From: Owenia fusiformis
Taxonomy: Eukaryota; Annelida; Polychaeta; Sabellida; Oweniidae
Direction of reading: 5' to 3'
DNA: 21,088 nt
Assembly: GCA_903813345.2 (NCBI GenBank)
Contig: CAIIXF020000345.1
Coordinates: 1 to 21,088 of the forward strand
Made by a program: the position numbers and the translations under genes. The notes beneath the pieces were generated by a model, which saw nothing but the letters and a program-made list of their open reading frames with translations, was not told the DNA's origin and did no database searches. Positions 1 to 9,660 of this stretch are shown piece by piece. Position 1 is the first letter of the stretch, and every line of letters starts with the position of its first letter.

Positions 1-81
1 CAAATATTACCTTGTAGGTGTTGCATATGAGTCTAACCTGATTCATGCATGCTACAGAAAGTATTAAGGATCTCAACATAC

Positions 82-243
82 CTTTACCAAAAATACACGT
101 GCCATTGCATCTGACGTATCCAGTTTTGCAAAAACATCCTTCTCTGTTAGGACTGTTACAATATTTCTGATCCTTTTCTAAACACTTCCTTTCACAACCT
201 GGACCATTTGACAAATATTCTTCATTTTCTCCACATTCCATTT
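82..243 (-). CDS. Internal exon encoding a trypsin-inhibitor-like (TIL) cysteine-rich domain; host gene
   Basis: The minus strand reads open for 53 codons (241 down to 83) with eight cysteines, and with the family hallmarks GCFCKTGYVR followed by NGTC. TIL domains are small extracellular disulphide-rich modules found in secreted serine-protease inhibitors and in large mucin- or zonadhesin-like proteins. The usual family has ten cysteines; I count eight here, so one disulphide pair may be missing. A TTTAAG acceptor ends at 244 and an AAAG|GTATGT donor starts at 81. The exon is therefore 162 bp and phase 1 at both ends, the symmetric pattern common for shuffled extracellular domains. A nearby GTAAAG at 87 is a possible alternative donor. 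The upstream intron holds the rest of this window. The remaining exons lie outside or were not found, so inhibitor versus adhesive protein cannot be decided. Confidence 0.72.
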
Positions 244-392
244 CTTAAATAAAATTTCGTTTGTTTCATATGCATGGCATATAAGATATCAAATAATTTT
301 GGGTCAAATGTGAAATCACAACATAAAACATGTTATAAAATCTTTAACATACCATAATACATCATTTTATAATGAGTGAATCCATATATATA
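244..392. other. Host intron left of the LTR element
   Basis: AT-rich sequence with no open frame or repeat that I recognise. It ends in a short run of TA dinucleotides (384-392) into which the LTR element appears to have inserted. Confidence 0.5.
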
Positions 393-466
393 TGTAACAT
401 GGTCATTTTCACATTGTTTATATTTCTACTATTCATATTTGCCAATCCCCATCCATGTCATTTTAA
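393..466 (+). repeat. 5' LTR, first piece
   Basis: It starts TGTAACATGG and matches 19191-19260 of the 3' LTR through the stretch TTCACATTGTTTATATTTCT and onward to CATTTTAA. The match stops at TTAA (463-466), where the 2.3-kb insertion begins. Confidence 0.8.
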
Positions 467-2748
467 AGAGACTCTATTGAGACTTCTCTGTGGCATTTTT
501 TCTTTATTCCTTTTTGTTTTTAATTTTTAACACCATAACATTAACTAACTACTCAATATGCAACTTTTCACCGCGTAGAATTTTAAAATATTAAGTTTGA
601 AAATTCCATTTTTATAATGGAGCTCAATGGGAAAAACTACATAATTTGAATTATTTTCAAACGTAGCGGCGCGATTTTGATAAAATTGACAGATATAATA
701 AATATTGGTAAGACAAAATGTTTGATGAAAAATAAAGAAAATTCACCGTCCTGGTTACGCAAACTATAGAAAAATCTGAAATAATCATAAAAACCTGTAA
801 AAATAGATTGAAGGGGGTGATATTCATTTTTAATGTGCCTTTCACTACTACAGGGTAACCATAATTTTGGTACTGATTTGATTTTTCAATGAAAATCATT
901 TCTATAGTGTATAGTCAGTTTAAATAATACAATTGGTATATTTCTTCACTGAACAGTGCAATAATTTATTTATTTATCAACAGTAATGCAAACTACATAT
1001 TATACAGTTAGTAAAATATTAAAATAAATCGTATTAAAATTAAAGCATTGCCAGAATGTGTTGACAGCTGGCAAAAAATTGAAGAATTTGAAGAAAAATA
1101 GCCACCCAAAGACACTTACACCTGCTAATTGCCACTTTGCAAAGAGTTTATTCAAGCAAGAAAACTATTTGGAAAAACGTAATTTCAGGTTGAGCATGGT
1201 ACCCACCACTCTGGTTACCTTAGCAACCATCTCTCAAGAACCAATCAAAATTGAGGTCCCAAAGGACCTTATACACCCTCCATTTGGATCTCCCCATGAG
1301 AAAAAATAATTCATCTGATTTTTCAAAATGAGTATTCTGCTTTAATTATTACATTTATATGCACACTAGTATCTTGTTGACCTATATTCAGCACTGTATT
1401 GATGTATAGGCCACTTATTAGGGTCATAATTCAATCATGAAGTGTAGAGGCATATGATTCCAAACCAGGAAGTATTTTTGTGTCTGTCAAAATCCATTTG
1501 CATCCTACGCATCCCTACATCTTATCCAAATATGTTACTACATAATGAAATAAAATAGTATATTCTTTGGTTTTACAAAGTTGTATGATTTTTGATAAGT
1601 GTAAAAGTTGTTTTTGGAGCATTTTTCTATAGCCATTTTGTAGGGAAAAAATGATGAAAAAATGTACAATCTTTTAATTTTAAGTATGACCTGAATCGAT
1701 TGCAAACTTCATATTTGCACATTTGATGAGATAAACCATTAGTGCCATATTGTGAAATTATTAAGTTTGCAATCGATTCAGGTCATAGTGTATTTTTGGT
1801 ATTTGTGTGATAATCAATAGAAACCAATGGCCTCTATTGGGATCTGCTAATATCCTCATGTTAAGTCAATGAAGCACAGCCCCATGTAAGGCAATACAAC
1901 CTTACTAAACTAAATGGCCCCTATCTCAGCCTATGTGTGCCCGAGCATTTTAATATTTTCCAAAGAGTTATATGACATTCTATTCTTCATGTTACACCTA
2001 ACAGTCATTTTGACCATAGGGGTATTTGCCAATAATCGCACCTCTTCCTTTTAACATATAATGTATAAATGTATAACACATATGTGTACCAAGTTTCATT
2101 GTAAAAGTCCTATTTTCCTTTAAGTTATGGCATCAACTGCAAACCTTTTTGAACCACCTAAGTATATACCTTATTAGATGCAGTGAAGGAGTTAAATCAT
2201 TGGGATATGAATAAATCATGCAAAACATATTTTGTACATATTTCTCATCATTTAGGGTTACCCAGTAGTTTACAAGCTGACCTTTGCAAAATATATTTCA
2301 CTTACTATCCTCATTTGCTATCACGCTATCTAGTTTCTTTCCAAATTGGCCTGGATTGCCTGGTTTATTGGTTTTAGCGAACCGTCCATTTCGTCGAACC
2401 ATCATTTTGCTAAGGTTGTTTGTGATGAATATACAATATTCAGTTACATATAACTATACAGCAACTTTATGCAAGGGAAGGTAATTGTGTGAGAGCACAT
2501 AAAGTACATGAAGTATTGACCCACTTGTCTCAGTGAATGTTATAAACAGTGCATAAAGTTTTTTCTATGCAATGATTGGCTCACAGTTACTTATAGTGTA
2601 AGTTATTTTATTTCTATACAGTGTGGAATAGAGTGTATAAACTTTTACAGTTTCAAGCAGGTTTTAGTGTTTTCTGACCAATGATATATACAGACTTATT
2701 CATTTCACGATTATGTAATACTGACCTACATATCTGTATAGCATATCT
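467..2748. other. 2.3-kb insertion in the 5' LTR, flanked by TTAA; identity unknown
   Basis: The LTR match breaks after TTAA at 463-466 and resumes from TTAA at 2749-2752, while the 3' LTR has one uninterrupted TTAA there. A TTAA duplication is typical of piggyBac-type elements. The ends read AGAGACTC on the left and, reverse-complemented, AGATATGC on the right, so no convincing terminal inverted repeat exists and no transposase is visible. The open frames inside, including 83 codons from 1058, resemble no family I know and look like chance. A 103-bp hairpin lies at 1685-1787. The rest is AT-rich filler. Confidence 0.55.
1685..1787. mobile_element. 103-bp perfect-armed hairpin, probable miniature TA element
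   Basis: Arms at 1685-1709 and 1763-1787 are exact reverse complements over 25 bases (TATGACCTGAATCGATTGCA at the start), with a 53-base loop. Both outer ends carry TA, so the structure can be read as a miniature element with TGACCTGAATC ends and TA target duplications. There is no coding capacity. Confidence 0.55.
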
Positions 2749-2989
2749 TTAACAGGTCCCTTCATTACTTTACACCAGTTTTTCAAATATTTATTTCCAA
2801 TGTTTTCATTTTTGTATACTTTCTACTTTAGCATCTATTGTTTAAACCAGTTTTACATGTATGCATGCTGAGTTTATTTTATGTAATGTTTTATGTTCCT
2901 TATATGGTTTACACATTCACTCAATTGAGTTGGAGTGTTGCCCTATCACTAGTTAGAGTTGCTTTATAGTTTGTGAGATGATCATGTAT
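2749..2989 (+). repeat. 5' LTR, second piece
   Basis: It runs from TTAACAGGTCCC to GATGATCATGTAT and matches the 3' LTR at 19257-19415 and 20610-20697 closely. It holds the uninterrupted version (GTTCCTTATATGG) of the site where the 3' LTR carries its foldback insertion. It ends in ATGATCATGTAT (2978-2989), which recurs at 16491-16501 plus 17077. Confidence 0.85.
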
Positions 2990-2997
2990 CATGTATG

Positions 2998-3660
2998 CAT
3001 CTAGGCATGTTACCCTACTATCACACCAAACCAGTTCTCACTACGTTCTCGAAAACGGGCTTAAACTGTGCACGAACGGATTTGATGTGCTAAGAACCCA
3101 CTAAGAACCGTTTGGGATCTGTTTACAAACTTCATGAAACTACTAGAACGAGTAGGTCCTCCAGAACTTAGAGCATGCTCAAAATTTTCTGGTGATCGTC
3201 AAAACGTTGGCGAATCGGTTTTAAACTGTGTGCGAACTGAATGAACGTACCTACAATGTTCTACGGTCTGTTTACGAACTTCATGGACTTTCCCGGACGG
3301 GGAATAAAATTTAGAATATTCGATGGCGACCATACCGTTCTGTAATCAGGTCATGATGACCTTCTACACTAAGGGACGGTTTATACTACGTTGCACAACG
3401 ACGTGGTGCGACCTGAACGAACTGCGAATGAGATGGACGTATTGAAGACTGTTTATGAGCGAAGTAACTAATTATTTTAGACATATATCCCGACCGCAGC
3501 CAGATTGAGCCCGTTTTACGACATTTTCGTAGGACTGGCAAGAACGGACAAGAACTAGTCACTGGACGAACAGGTTAGAATTAACACATACTAATCAGCG
3601 ATTAAGTTTTTAGAATAATCATTAAAAACAGACACAGTCTAATCCTGACCTAATTATCCC
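2998..3660. repeat. CpG-rich degenerate tandem repeats
   Basis: The composition changes here to frequent CG dinucleotides. Related segments recur about every 150-160 bp: TTAAACTGTGCACGAAC near 3061 and TTAAACTGTGTGCGAAC near 3222; CTGTTTACAAACTTCATG near 3119 and CTGTTTACGAACTTCATG near 3268; a weaker third copy lies near 3370-3470. No open frame is seen. It begins at the junction with the 5' LTR, so it may be the 5' part of whatever inserted there. Confidence 0.45.
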
Positions 3661-3682
3661 ATCGAACGAATAGGGTACGCCT

Positions 3683-3717
3683 CCGTTCGTCCGTCCGTCC
3701 GTCCGTCTCTCCGTCCG
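3683..3717. repeat. (GTCC)n microsatellite
   Basis: About seven GTCC/CGTC tetranucleotides with two interruptions, leading directly into the degenerate units of the tandem array. Confidence 0.85.
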
Positions 3718-3722
3718 GGCAA

Positions 3723-4578
3723 TAACTCAAATACTGTTGGCCCGATTTTGTTCATATTTTGTGCACATATACCCAATGGGGATAGAAGTTCCGCTCGAAA
3801 ACCGATTTTCAAAATGGCCGCTCATTTAAAAATGGCGGCCATTTTAGTGCCGATTTTACAGTAATTTAGGTACTGCATATAAAACTGTAATAGCAATATG
3901 TTTTAAATGTAAAAAATTTATATAGAACATTGATTAAGCGAGAAATGTAAATACAGAAGAAAGATATGGCAGCCATCTTGAAAAATGGCTGCCTTTGCAC
4001 GTCTTTTTACGATTTTTGCTGTAACTTGAAAAATAGTGGAGCGATTTTGTTCATATTTGGTATGTGAATACTTTAAGCATGGCACAATGTCTGATGACTT
4101 TTTTGGTAGTAGGCGGCCATATTGAAAAATGGCCGCCATTTTTACGTGTGTTATTTTACATTTTTTACTATAACTCAAAAGGTAGTAGAGCGATTTTGTT
4201 CATATTTTATATGTGAATACTATAAGCATGGCACACTGTCTAATGACACTTTGGGTAGTAGGCGGACATTTTTCAAAATGGCCGCCATTTTTACGTGTGT
4301 TATTTAACATTTTTTACCAGAAGTCAAAAAGTAGTGGAGCGATTTTATTCATATTTGGTATGTGAATACTTTTAGCATGGCCCAATGTCTAATGACATTT
4401 TGGGTAGTAGGCGGCCATATTGAAAAAATGGCCGCCATTTTTACGTGTGTTATTTTACATTTTTTACTATAACTCAAAAAGTAGTAGAGCGATTTTGTTC
4501 ATATTTTATATGTGAATACTGTAAGCATGGCACACTGTCTAGTGACACTTTGGGTAGTAGGCGGACATTTTGAAAAAT
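3723..4578. repeat. Tandem array, about 149-bp unit, with GGCGGCCAT hairpins
   Basis: The phrase GTAGTAGGCGG recurs with AGGCGG starting at 4111, 4260, 4409 and 4559, giving spacings of 149, 149 and 150. More diverged units lie upstream (near 3970 and 3820). Each full unit holds GAGCGATTTTGTTCATATTT, a TGTGAATACT block, and an inverted repeat GGCGGCCAT...ATGGCCGCC with an 8-9-base loop. Units alternate between GGCCATATTG and GGACATTTT forms, suggesting a dimeric period near 298. The last unit is cut within its hairpin by the Penelope-like element. Confidence 0.8.
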
Positions 4579-4579
4579 T

Positions 4580-5287
4580 ATGAAAGCTATAGAATTAATC
4601 CTCGAAAACAACTTTCTTCAATTCGATAACGAAGTGTTCCGACAACTGAAAGGAACAGCCATGGGAACGAAAATGGCCCCGTGCTATAGTAATTTAACTT
4701 TAGCGTTTGTGGAAGAGAAATTAATGGATGAGATGCAAATAACATTTTCCGAAGATATTGCCAAATTCATTCAAATTAATTGGAGACGATATCTGGATGA
4801 TTGTTTTATTCTTTGGCCTTTCTCTGAAGAAAGATTGAAAGCCTTTCACATGGTTCTAAACAGTATTGATGACAATATAAAATATACATGTGAAAGTAAC
4901 AGAAACCAACTCCCGTTCCTCGATATCATGGTTAAAATAAAACCTGGAGGTGAAATCGCAACAGACATTTTTAGAAAACCAACTGATACGCAGCAATATT
5001 TGAACTTTAACTCATGTCACCCACACCATGTTAAGATCAATTTACCGTATAACTTAGCCCGCCGTATCATCTGTATTGTAAGTGAAGAAGAAGTGCAAAT
5101 TGAAAGATTAACCGAATTGGAGATTACACTGATATCACGTGGTTACCCCAGAGGCCTGATACACGATGCAATAAAAAAAGCCAGAGAATATACTAGACAT
5201 GATCTACTATACGGAAACAACAATGACAACAAAAAGGGTGATAAAAAAATCCCTTTTATTTCAACATGGACTTGTTTTCAACTTTAA
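4580..5287 (+). pseudogene. PLE reverse transcriptase, C-terminal half
   Basis: A 235-codon frame carries the later PLE RT blocks: QLKGTAMGTKMAPCYSNL at residues 22-39, the catalytic YLDD box near residue 71 in RRYLDDCFILWP, then LPFLDIMVK and FRKPTDTQQYL of the thumb region, and HPHHVKINLPYNLARRI. The finger motifs are absent because the copy is cut at its 5' end. A TGA lies in frame at 4571, so the ATG at 4580 is only the first methionine after the break. The frame ends at KKIPFISTWT, where intact PLEs run on into the endonuclease linker. The endonuclease continues in another frame, so this copy cannot make the fused protein. Confidence 0.85.
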
Positions 5288-5823
5288 AAGAAAATGCAGT
5301 TGTTCTTAACAATGATACAAAAATGAGAGACGTGATCACTAAAAAACCATTTTTAAAGAGTAAACGTCAAAGCAGAAACTTGAAAAGAATCATAACTTCT
5401 TCTGCTTTCAAATCTAATAAAGAGGATATAACTGTGACAAAATGTGAAAAACCAAGATGTGGCTGCTGTGTTCATATTTCTAATGATATTAAATACAATG
5501 GCAAAACATTCAACGCCAAGGTATCAATGAATTGTGAATCAAGAAACGTATTATATGCCATGAAATGTGTTGGATGTAACGAGATTTACATTGGACAAAC
5601 GGGCGACAAACTTCGGAACAGGGTCCGGGTCCATAAGCAACAAATTCGTGACCCTACTGTCCGTATGTTGCCAGTAAGCGAGCATATTGATAATTGTGCT
5701 ACTGGACATGAACCAAAATTCACAATAATGCCTTTCTTTAAATTTCATGAAGACGATATCGAACAAAGAATCGCCATGGAAAATCATTTTATTAACATTT
5801 TTCAACCCAAACTAAACAAATAA
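5266..5823 (+). pseudogene. PLE linker, zinc-finger-like motif and GIY-YIG endonuclease
   Basis: The frame contains, in order, a basic linker, a cysteine cluster (KCEKPRCGCC, residues 60-69) and the GIY-YIG nuclease. The nuclease shows NVLYAMKC, then EIYIGQTGDKLRNRVRVH with the conserved arginine, LPVSEHIDNC, and the conserved glutamate in AMENHFINIF near the C terminus. In this family the nuclease nicks target DNA to prime reverse transcription. The frame overlaps the RT frame by 22 bases but is shifted, and only a few residues separate the two conserved parts. A small deletion or frameshift at about 5266-5290 is more likely than a natural second gene. The stop falls inside the first of three tail repeats. 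Confidence 0.85.
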
Positions 5824-6118
5824 ATTGTTTATTGGTTACTATACATGTAACGGTTAAATTGTACGTGATGGATAAATACTACTGACAATAATTAATTGTA
5901 TTAATATTACGTCATATACCTTTTTACCTGTATATTTTTAAACCAAAAATAAACAAATAAATTGTTTATTGGTTACTATATAAGCGGATTATATTTATAT
6001 TACGTCATACTTACCTGTATATATCTTAAACCAAAACTAAACAAATAAATTGTTTATTGGTTTCCATGACGTTTAATTAATTATATTAATATTACGTCAT
6101 ACTTACCTGTATACCTCT
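5804..6118 (+). repeat. PLE 3' tail: three repeats each with a stem-loop
   Basis: Hairpins at 5804-5837, 5941-5974 and 6029-6062 share TAAACAA-ATAAA-TTGTTTA, a 7-base perfect stem with a 5-base loop. In the second and third copies this extends by an outer AACCAA/TTGGTT pairing. Each is followed, after a spacer of variable length, by ATTACGTCATA...ACCTGTATA. The first copy includes the last codons and the stop of the endonuclease. Confidence 0.8.
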
Positions 6119-6138
6119 TGTTCTCATTTTTGAAAAAT

Positions 6139-7030
6139 CTACTGAGGAATAAAGAAACATGTTTAGATTTTCAAACGTATTTTATTAGTTCTTCTTATTT
6201 TTACTTATGTACACATATATATATATATAATGTCTAGCCAAGTCTTCTTGTATTTTCTGAACTTCAAATGCGCCTCTTGACGTGTGGTAACAAAATATAT
6301 AATAAATACTTATGTTTCCCCAGCTTGTATTTATATTAATTTGTCAATAAAACATGCATAAAGAGATAGCAAATTCCTCCCCAATCGGTCGCTTTTACTG
6401 TGTATGTAATAATGTATAAAAGTAATGTAATAAAGACAATAATGCCCCCCCCTATTGCAACTTTTTTTCAATTAATAGTATTAGCCCGGAGCATCAACAC
6501 AGGTTTGATTGATATAATTCAAATCAAAGTTCCAAATGAATAAAGAACATGAAGGTTCTGTTTGACATTCGAGAACAAAAATTTGTCCAGTCAAAAATAT
6601 ATTTCTAATATTTGATCTTGATTACATGTATTTATTGATCCTTGTTTTTAAAACTACAGATGGCTCACTCAATTCCAAAGTGAACAAAAAATAATCCTAT
6701 ACACGTTTACTTGGTTCCCAAGATACTGCCTATAACCTATAATACTCATTTATCCGTCTGCCTGATTACATTTTGTTCCCTGACTCAAACTAAGCAAACC
6801 CCGTTTTCAGTTCTTAATTCTTCACTAAAACGATTTGGCCCCGGGACTTAGCCAACATGATACACTATGAAAAGAGTGGTATCGATATGGAGAACTGAAT
6901 TCAACAATGTTTTTCTCTTAAACCAATCATTGAAAACATTCTGTAAAAAACAAGGTATTTTATGTAATGTTGACTGATTGACAACAATTTAAAGCGAAAA
7001 TTATTTAGAAATATTTTATATAAATGTTTT
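6139..7030. other. No gene seen; AT-rich filler with an (AT)n tract
   Basis: It holds an (AT) run at 6215-6229 and an eight- to nine-base C run near 6446. I see no open frame, terminal repeat or family match. Confidence 0.5.
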
Positions 7031-7034
7031 TGTT

Positions 7035-7455
7035 AACATTTTTCGTTTTTCTAGTGCAATTGTTTTTACTCCTTTCTACCAATTCGTGAGAATGAAATAA
7101 AATGTCTTTCCGAACCTTGTTGGAAACAAAATAGCATATACAACATGTTTTTAGACCTCTCAATATTATAGTTATACAAAGGAATTTTTGGTTCATTTTG
7201 AAAAAGTATTCAAAAAATTAAAACAAAATCCCCCCAAAAATAGATAAAAATCAAGATAAACCTTTTATTTCATTAACAAGATACTTTTTCAAAATGAACC
7301 AAAACTTCCTTTGTACAATCACAATATTGAGAGACCTAAACATGTTGTGTTTATGTCGTTTTGTTTTAATGAGGTTCCGAAAGATGTTTCATTCCACTCT
7401 GGAAACATGATACCAAGAACAAAACAAGTGTTTGATGTGTTTTCTAAAACAATAT
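7035..7455. mobile_element. Foldback (long inverted repeat), about 165-bp arms
   Basis: The left arm (about 7035-7212) is the imperfect reverse complement of the right arm (about 7283-7455), with roughly 70 bases between. The inner ends match best: GATACTTTTTCAAAATGAAC against its complement. Both arms read ATGAACCAAAA... outward into short mirror-image frames that have no family resemblance and are products of the symmetry. No TA or other clear duplication was identified at the outer ends. Confidence 0.7.
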
Positions 7456-7729
7456 CGATGAAAGTATATATACAGGGTGGTCCAAAAAAATTGGAACATT
7501 TGATAATTGAACTCAAAATCGTTATATTGTTACAATAAAATATCAGTTTACTCAAATAATGTGTGTCTTCTGTCTTTATTTATTCTCCGATACTCAAATC
7601 TCAAAGTCCTTATTATTGCTCATATGCTCTAATAAAATAAAACTCAAATGTCTGTCATCCCCAAATTACTCATAAACTAATATTAATCACAATGTCCAGA
7701 ATATTCCAGTTAATATTCTGGGTTACTCC

Positions 7730-8045
7730 TCACATCAACATTAATAATAATCCTGTCTATTCTTCAGCTTACTCCAATTTACTCTAGATTCACTCAAGTT
7801 GCTCCTCCTCTGCTGATGCGATCGCTCTCAATTTGCTCCTCTTGCTCTCAAATTACTCCTTGATTACTCCTAATCTCAGGCAACTCCTTAATTACTCTAA
7901 GAATAACTCCTCGCTTACTCCTTCTGCTCTCAGATTACTCCCGGCTTACTCCACTCATGAGTTACTCCGAGATAACTCTTGGAATAAAGCTTGGCTTACT
8001 CCTCCTGTTCCCAGGTTACTCCTTAATTACTCCTAGAATAACTTG
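7730..8045. repeat. TTACTCC-rich degenerate minisatellite
   Basis: About twenty TTACTCC-like heptamers occur in a strongly pyrimidine-rich plus strand. A larger unit of about 76-82 bp can be followed, starting near 7835, 7911 and 7993 (CTTACTCCTTCTGCTCTCAG type). Frames through it encode only low-complexity sequence. Confidence 0.7.
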
Positions 8046-8097
8046 CGTCGTAAGCTACTACTCAACCTCATTTACCCACTCTTACATGTAGTCTGCT

Positions 8098-8335
8098 CTC
8101 TGGTAGTTCCGCTCAGAGTAATTACTCCTAGCTCACTTTTAGATACTGCAAGACTAATGAAGGACGTGTCAGGTAACTTCCAAACTGAGGTTGGTACAAT
8201 ACAACAATTACTATACTGGATTCACTCAATAATTCAAAGTCTGTTCCCAGCAAATCTGTCAAAAATCAGCCCTCAGCCACTCTCTGGTAGTTCCGCTATG
8301 AGTGTATGTACCCACAGCTCACTGGTAGATACTGT
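8098..8335. repeat. Direct repeat pair inside the CAGGG element
   Basis: CTCTGGTAGTTCCGCT...GCTCAC...TAGATACTG occurs at about 8098-8150 and again at about 8281-8335. The 126-codon frame spanning them (8043-8423) shows no recognisable domain, and I do not call it a gene. Confidence 0.6.
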
Positions 8336-8423
8336 GACTATAGAACTTAACTGGGGAAGCTATAGTATCACACTTTCGGAAACAAATGGACAAATGAACA
8401 GGAATTCACAGATCAGGCTATGA

Positions 8424-9303
8424 TAATACATCAACCTTTCAAAATGTCTCGTTTTTCACTACATAAACGATTATCACATCATAAATACAACTTCATAAAG
8501 GACTCAGGGAATACGAGCCATAGAAAAAGACTATCTTACCACATGCGTCTTCCTGATTCTCGATACCTTACTCCAGGCTTCAGGTCATCTACAGGTAGTC
8601 ACACCACATGCAGTTCTAATTCTCTCCCGCTTTTCCCTCTCAAATGTCCAATAAATCTACTTCCTAATTCACAAAACACCTCTCAATAGTGGCGCACAAT
8701 ATTCATCTAATATCTGTAAGTCACCTTTATTCCTGACGTCCATTTGTATCCCACTAAACTTCCAAAGTTCCTGGACTAATCCCAATCCAATCGCCGCCAT
8801 TAGCCTCGTGTGCCTTCTTCTTGAAGCCCAAGGTTCAACTATTGTAAATCAGGGATCCCACGTGACCAATTTTTGGGGAAATACCCCTTACCTTTTGATC
8901 CAGTGTAATTCCCGGGAGAGTCCCTCTTAAATGCTGATGACATGTAACAATTAACTTCTAAATTTATTAAAGATTATTACAATTTAATTAAAATAAGATA
9001 AAGTGGGGAATTCCTAAATTTCCCACAATATATTATATTATATGTGCTTAGAGGTGGTCTTTAATAAAGCCTTGTAAATAACTGGTAAGATTCCCCTCTA
9101 CTGAAAAGCGGAATAAATGATTTTGTCAGTTTAGTAGCTGTATGGGTTATGCAATCACTCACCTCTGACATGTTCTTTCTTTCCTACTCTTAAATAAAAA
9201 TAATGATTTGGGGTATTCTTGAGTTCACAAGAACACAATAGTTTTCCAGTAAACCATAGATGTTAATACCTCATGTCAACTAAATATGATTTTATAAAAT
9301 GTG
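8424..9303. other. No gene seen; interior of the CAGGG element
   Basis: Only short frames without family resemblance (for example 8420-8689) occur, plus AT-rich sequence up to the mariner insertion at the TA of 9304-9305. Confidence 0.5.
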
Positions 9304-9660
9304 TACGAGGGTTGATACAAAAGTTCTCCACCGTTTTATCTAAAAAAATATTTCTCAGTGAATTTTGTTCAAACTTGGTCAGGAGCAACATGTATATGAT
9401 AGCTTGGTATTGTATCAATATCGTTGAAAAAGTATAATATTAACTATGTCATTTGGTTACCATAGTAACGGGACAATGAGGTAGGTGGAGCTGAATAAAA
9501 TCACTGTTTATTACAATTTCTTGTCAAACAACGTGGTATTATAACATATTATTACAGAGTTTTAACCAGGGGTTTTAACATTAATGAAGGCTTTTATTTG
9601 ATGCAATATCAATGTTCATTCTTCCTCAAAATAGTCCCCACTATGGGCTATGCATTTATT

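Larger units (their letters stand above)
4579..6124 (+). mobile_element. 5'-truncated Penelope-like element (PLE) with GIY-YIG endonuclease
   Basis: The element joins the tandem array abruptly inside a hairpin unit and starts partway through the reverse transcriptase. The RT part is followed by the endonuclease and a repetitive 3' tail. This RT then GIY-YIG order is specific to endonuclease-bearing PLEs. The sequence CATTTTGAAAAAT at the left junction (4566-4578) recurs with one extra T at 6125-6138, a possible 13-base target duplication. The array does not resume after it, so the right boundary is provisional. Confidence 0.75.

Noticed and set aside
1058-1309. 83-codon frame in the TTAA insertion as a gene
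   Set aside because: No domain or splice context recognised; length is within chance for the sequence.
4091-4140. CTGATGA followed by GAAAA, a possible hammerhead ribozyme core near the PLE
   Set aside because: PLEs can carry hammerheads, but here there is no stem II between the two boxes and no third helix; neighbouring array units read CTAATGA. The CTGATGA at about 8933 also lacks the other boxes.
3918-4307. Frames of 86 and 61 codons in the tandem array
   Set aside because: They repeat the array unit in translation and have no independent support.
3723-4578. CRISPR-like array
   Set aside because: Units are contiguous 149-bp tandem repeats without spacers, in a eukaryotic context.
5551-5805. 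84-codon minus-strand frame
   Set aside because: Antisense shadow of the GIY-YIG nuclease coding region.
8043-8689. Two frames of 126 and 89 codons as transposase of the CAGGG element
   Set aside because: No catalytic aspartate motifs or helix-turn-helix pattern; the sequence is built from local direct repeats.
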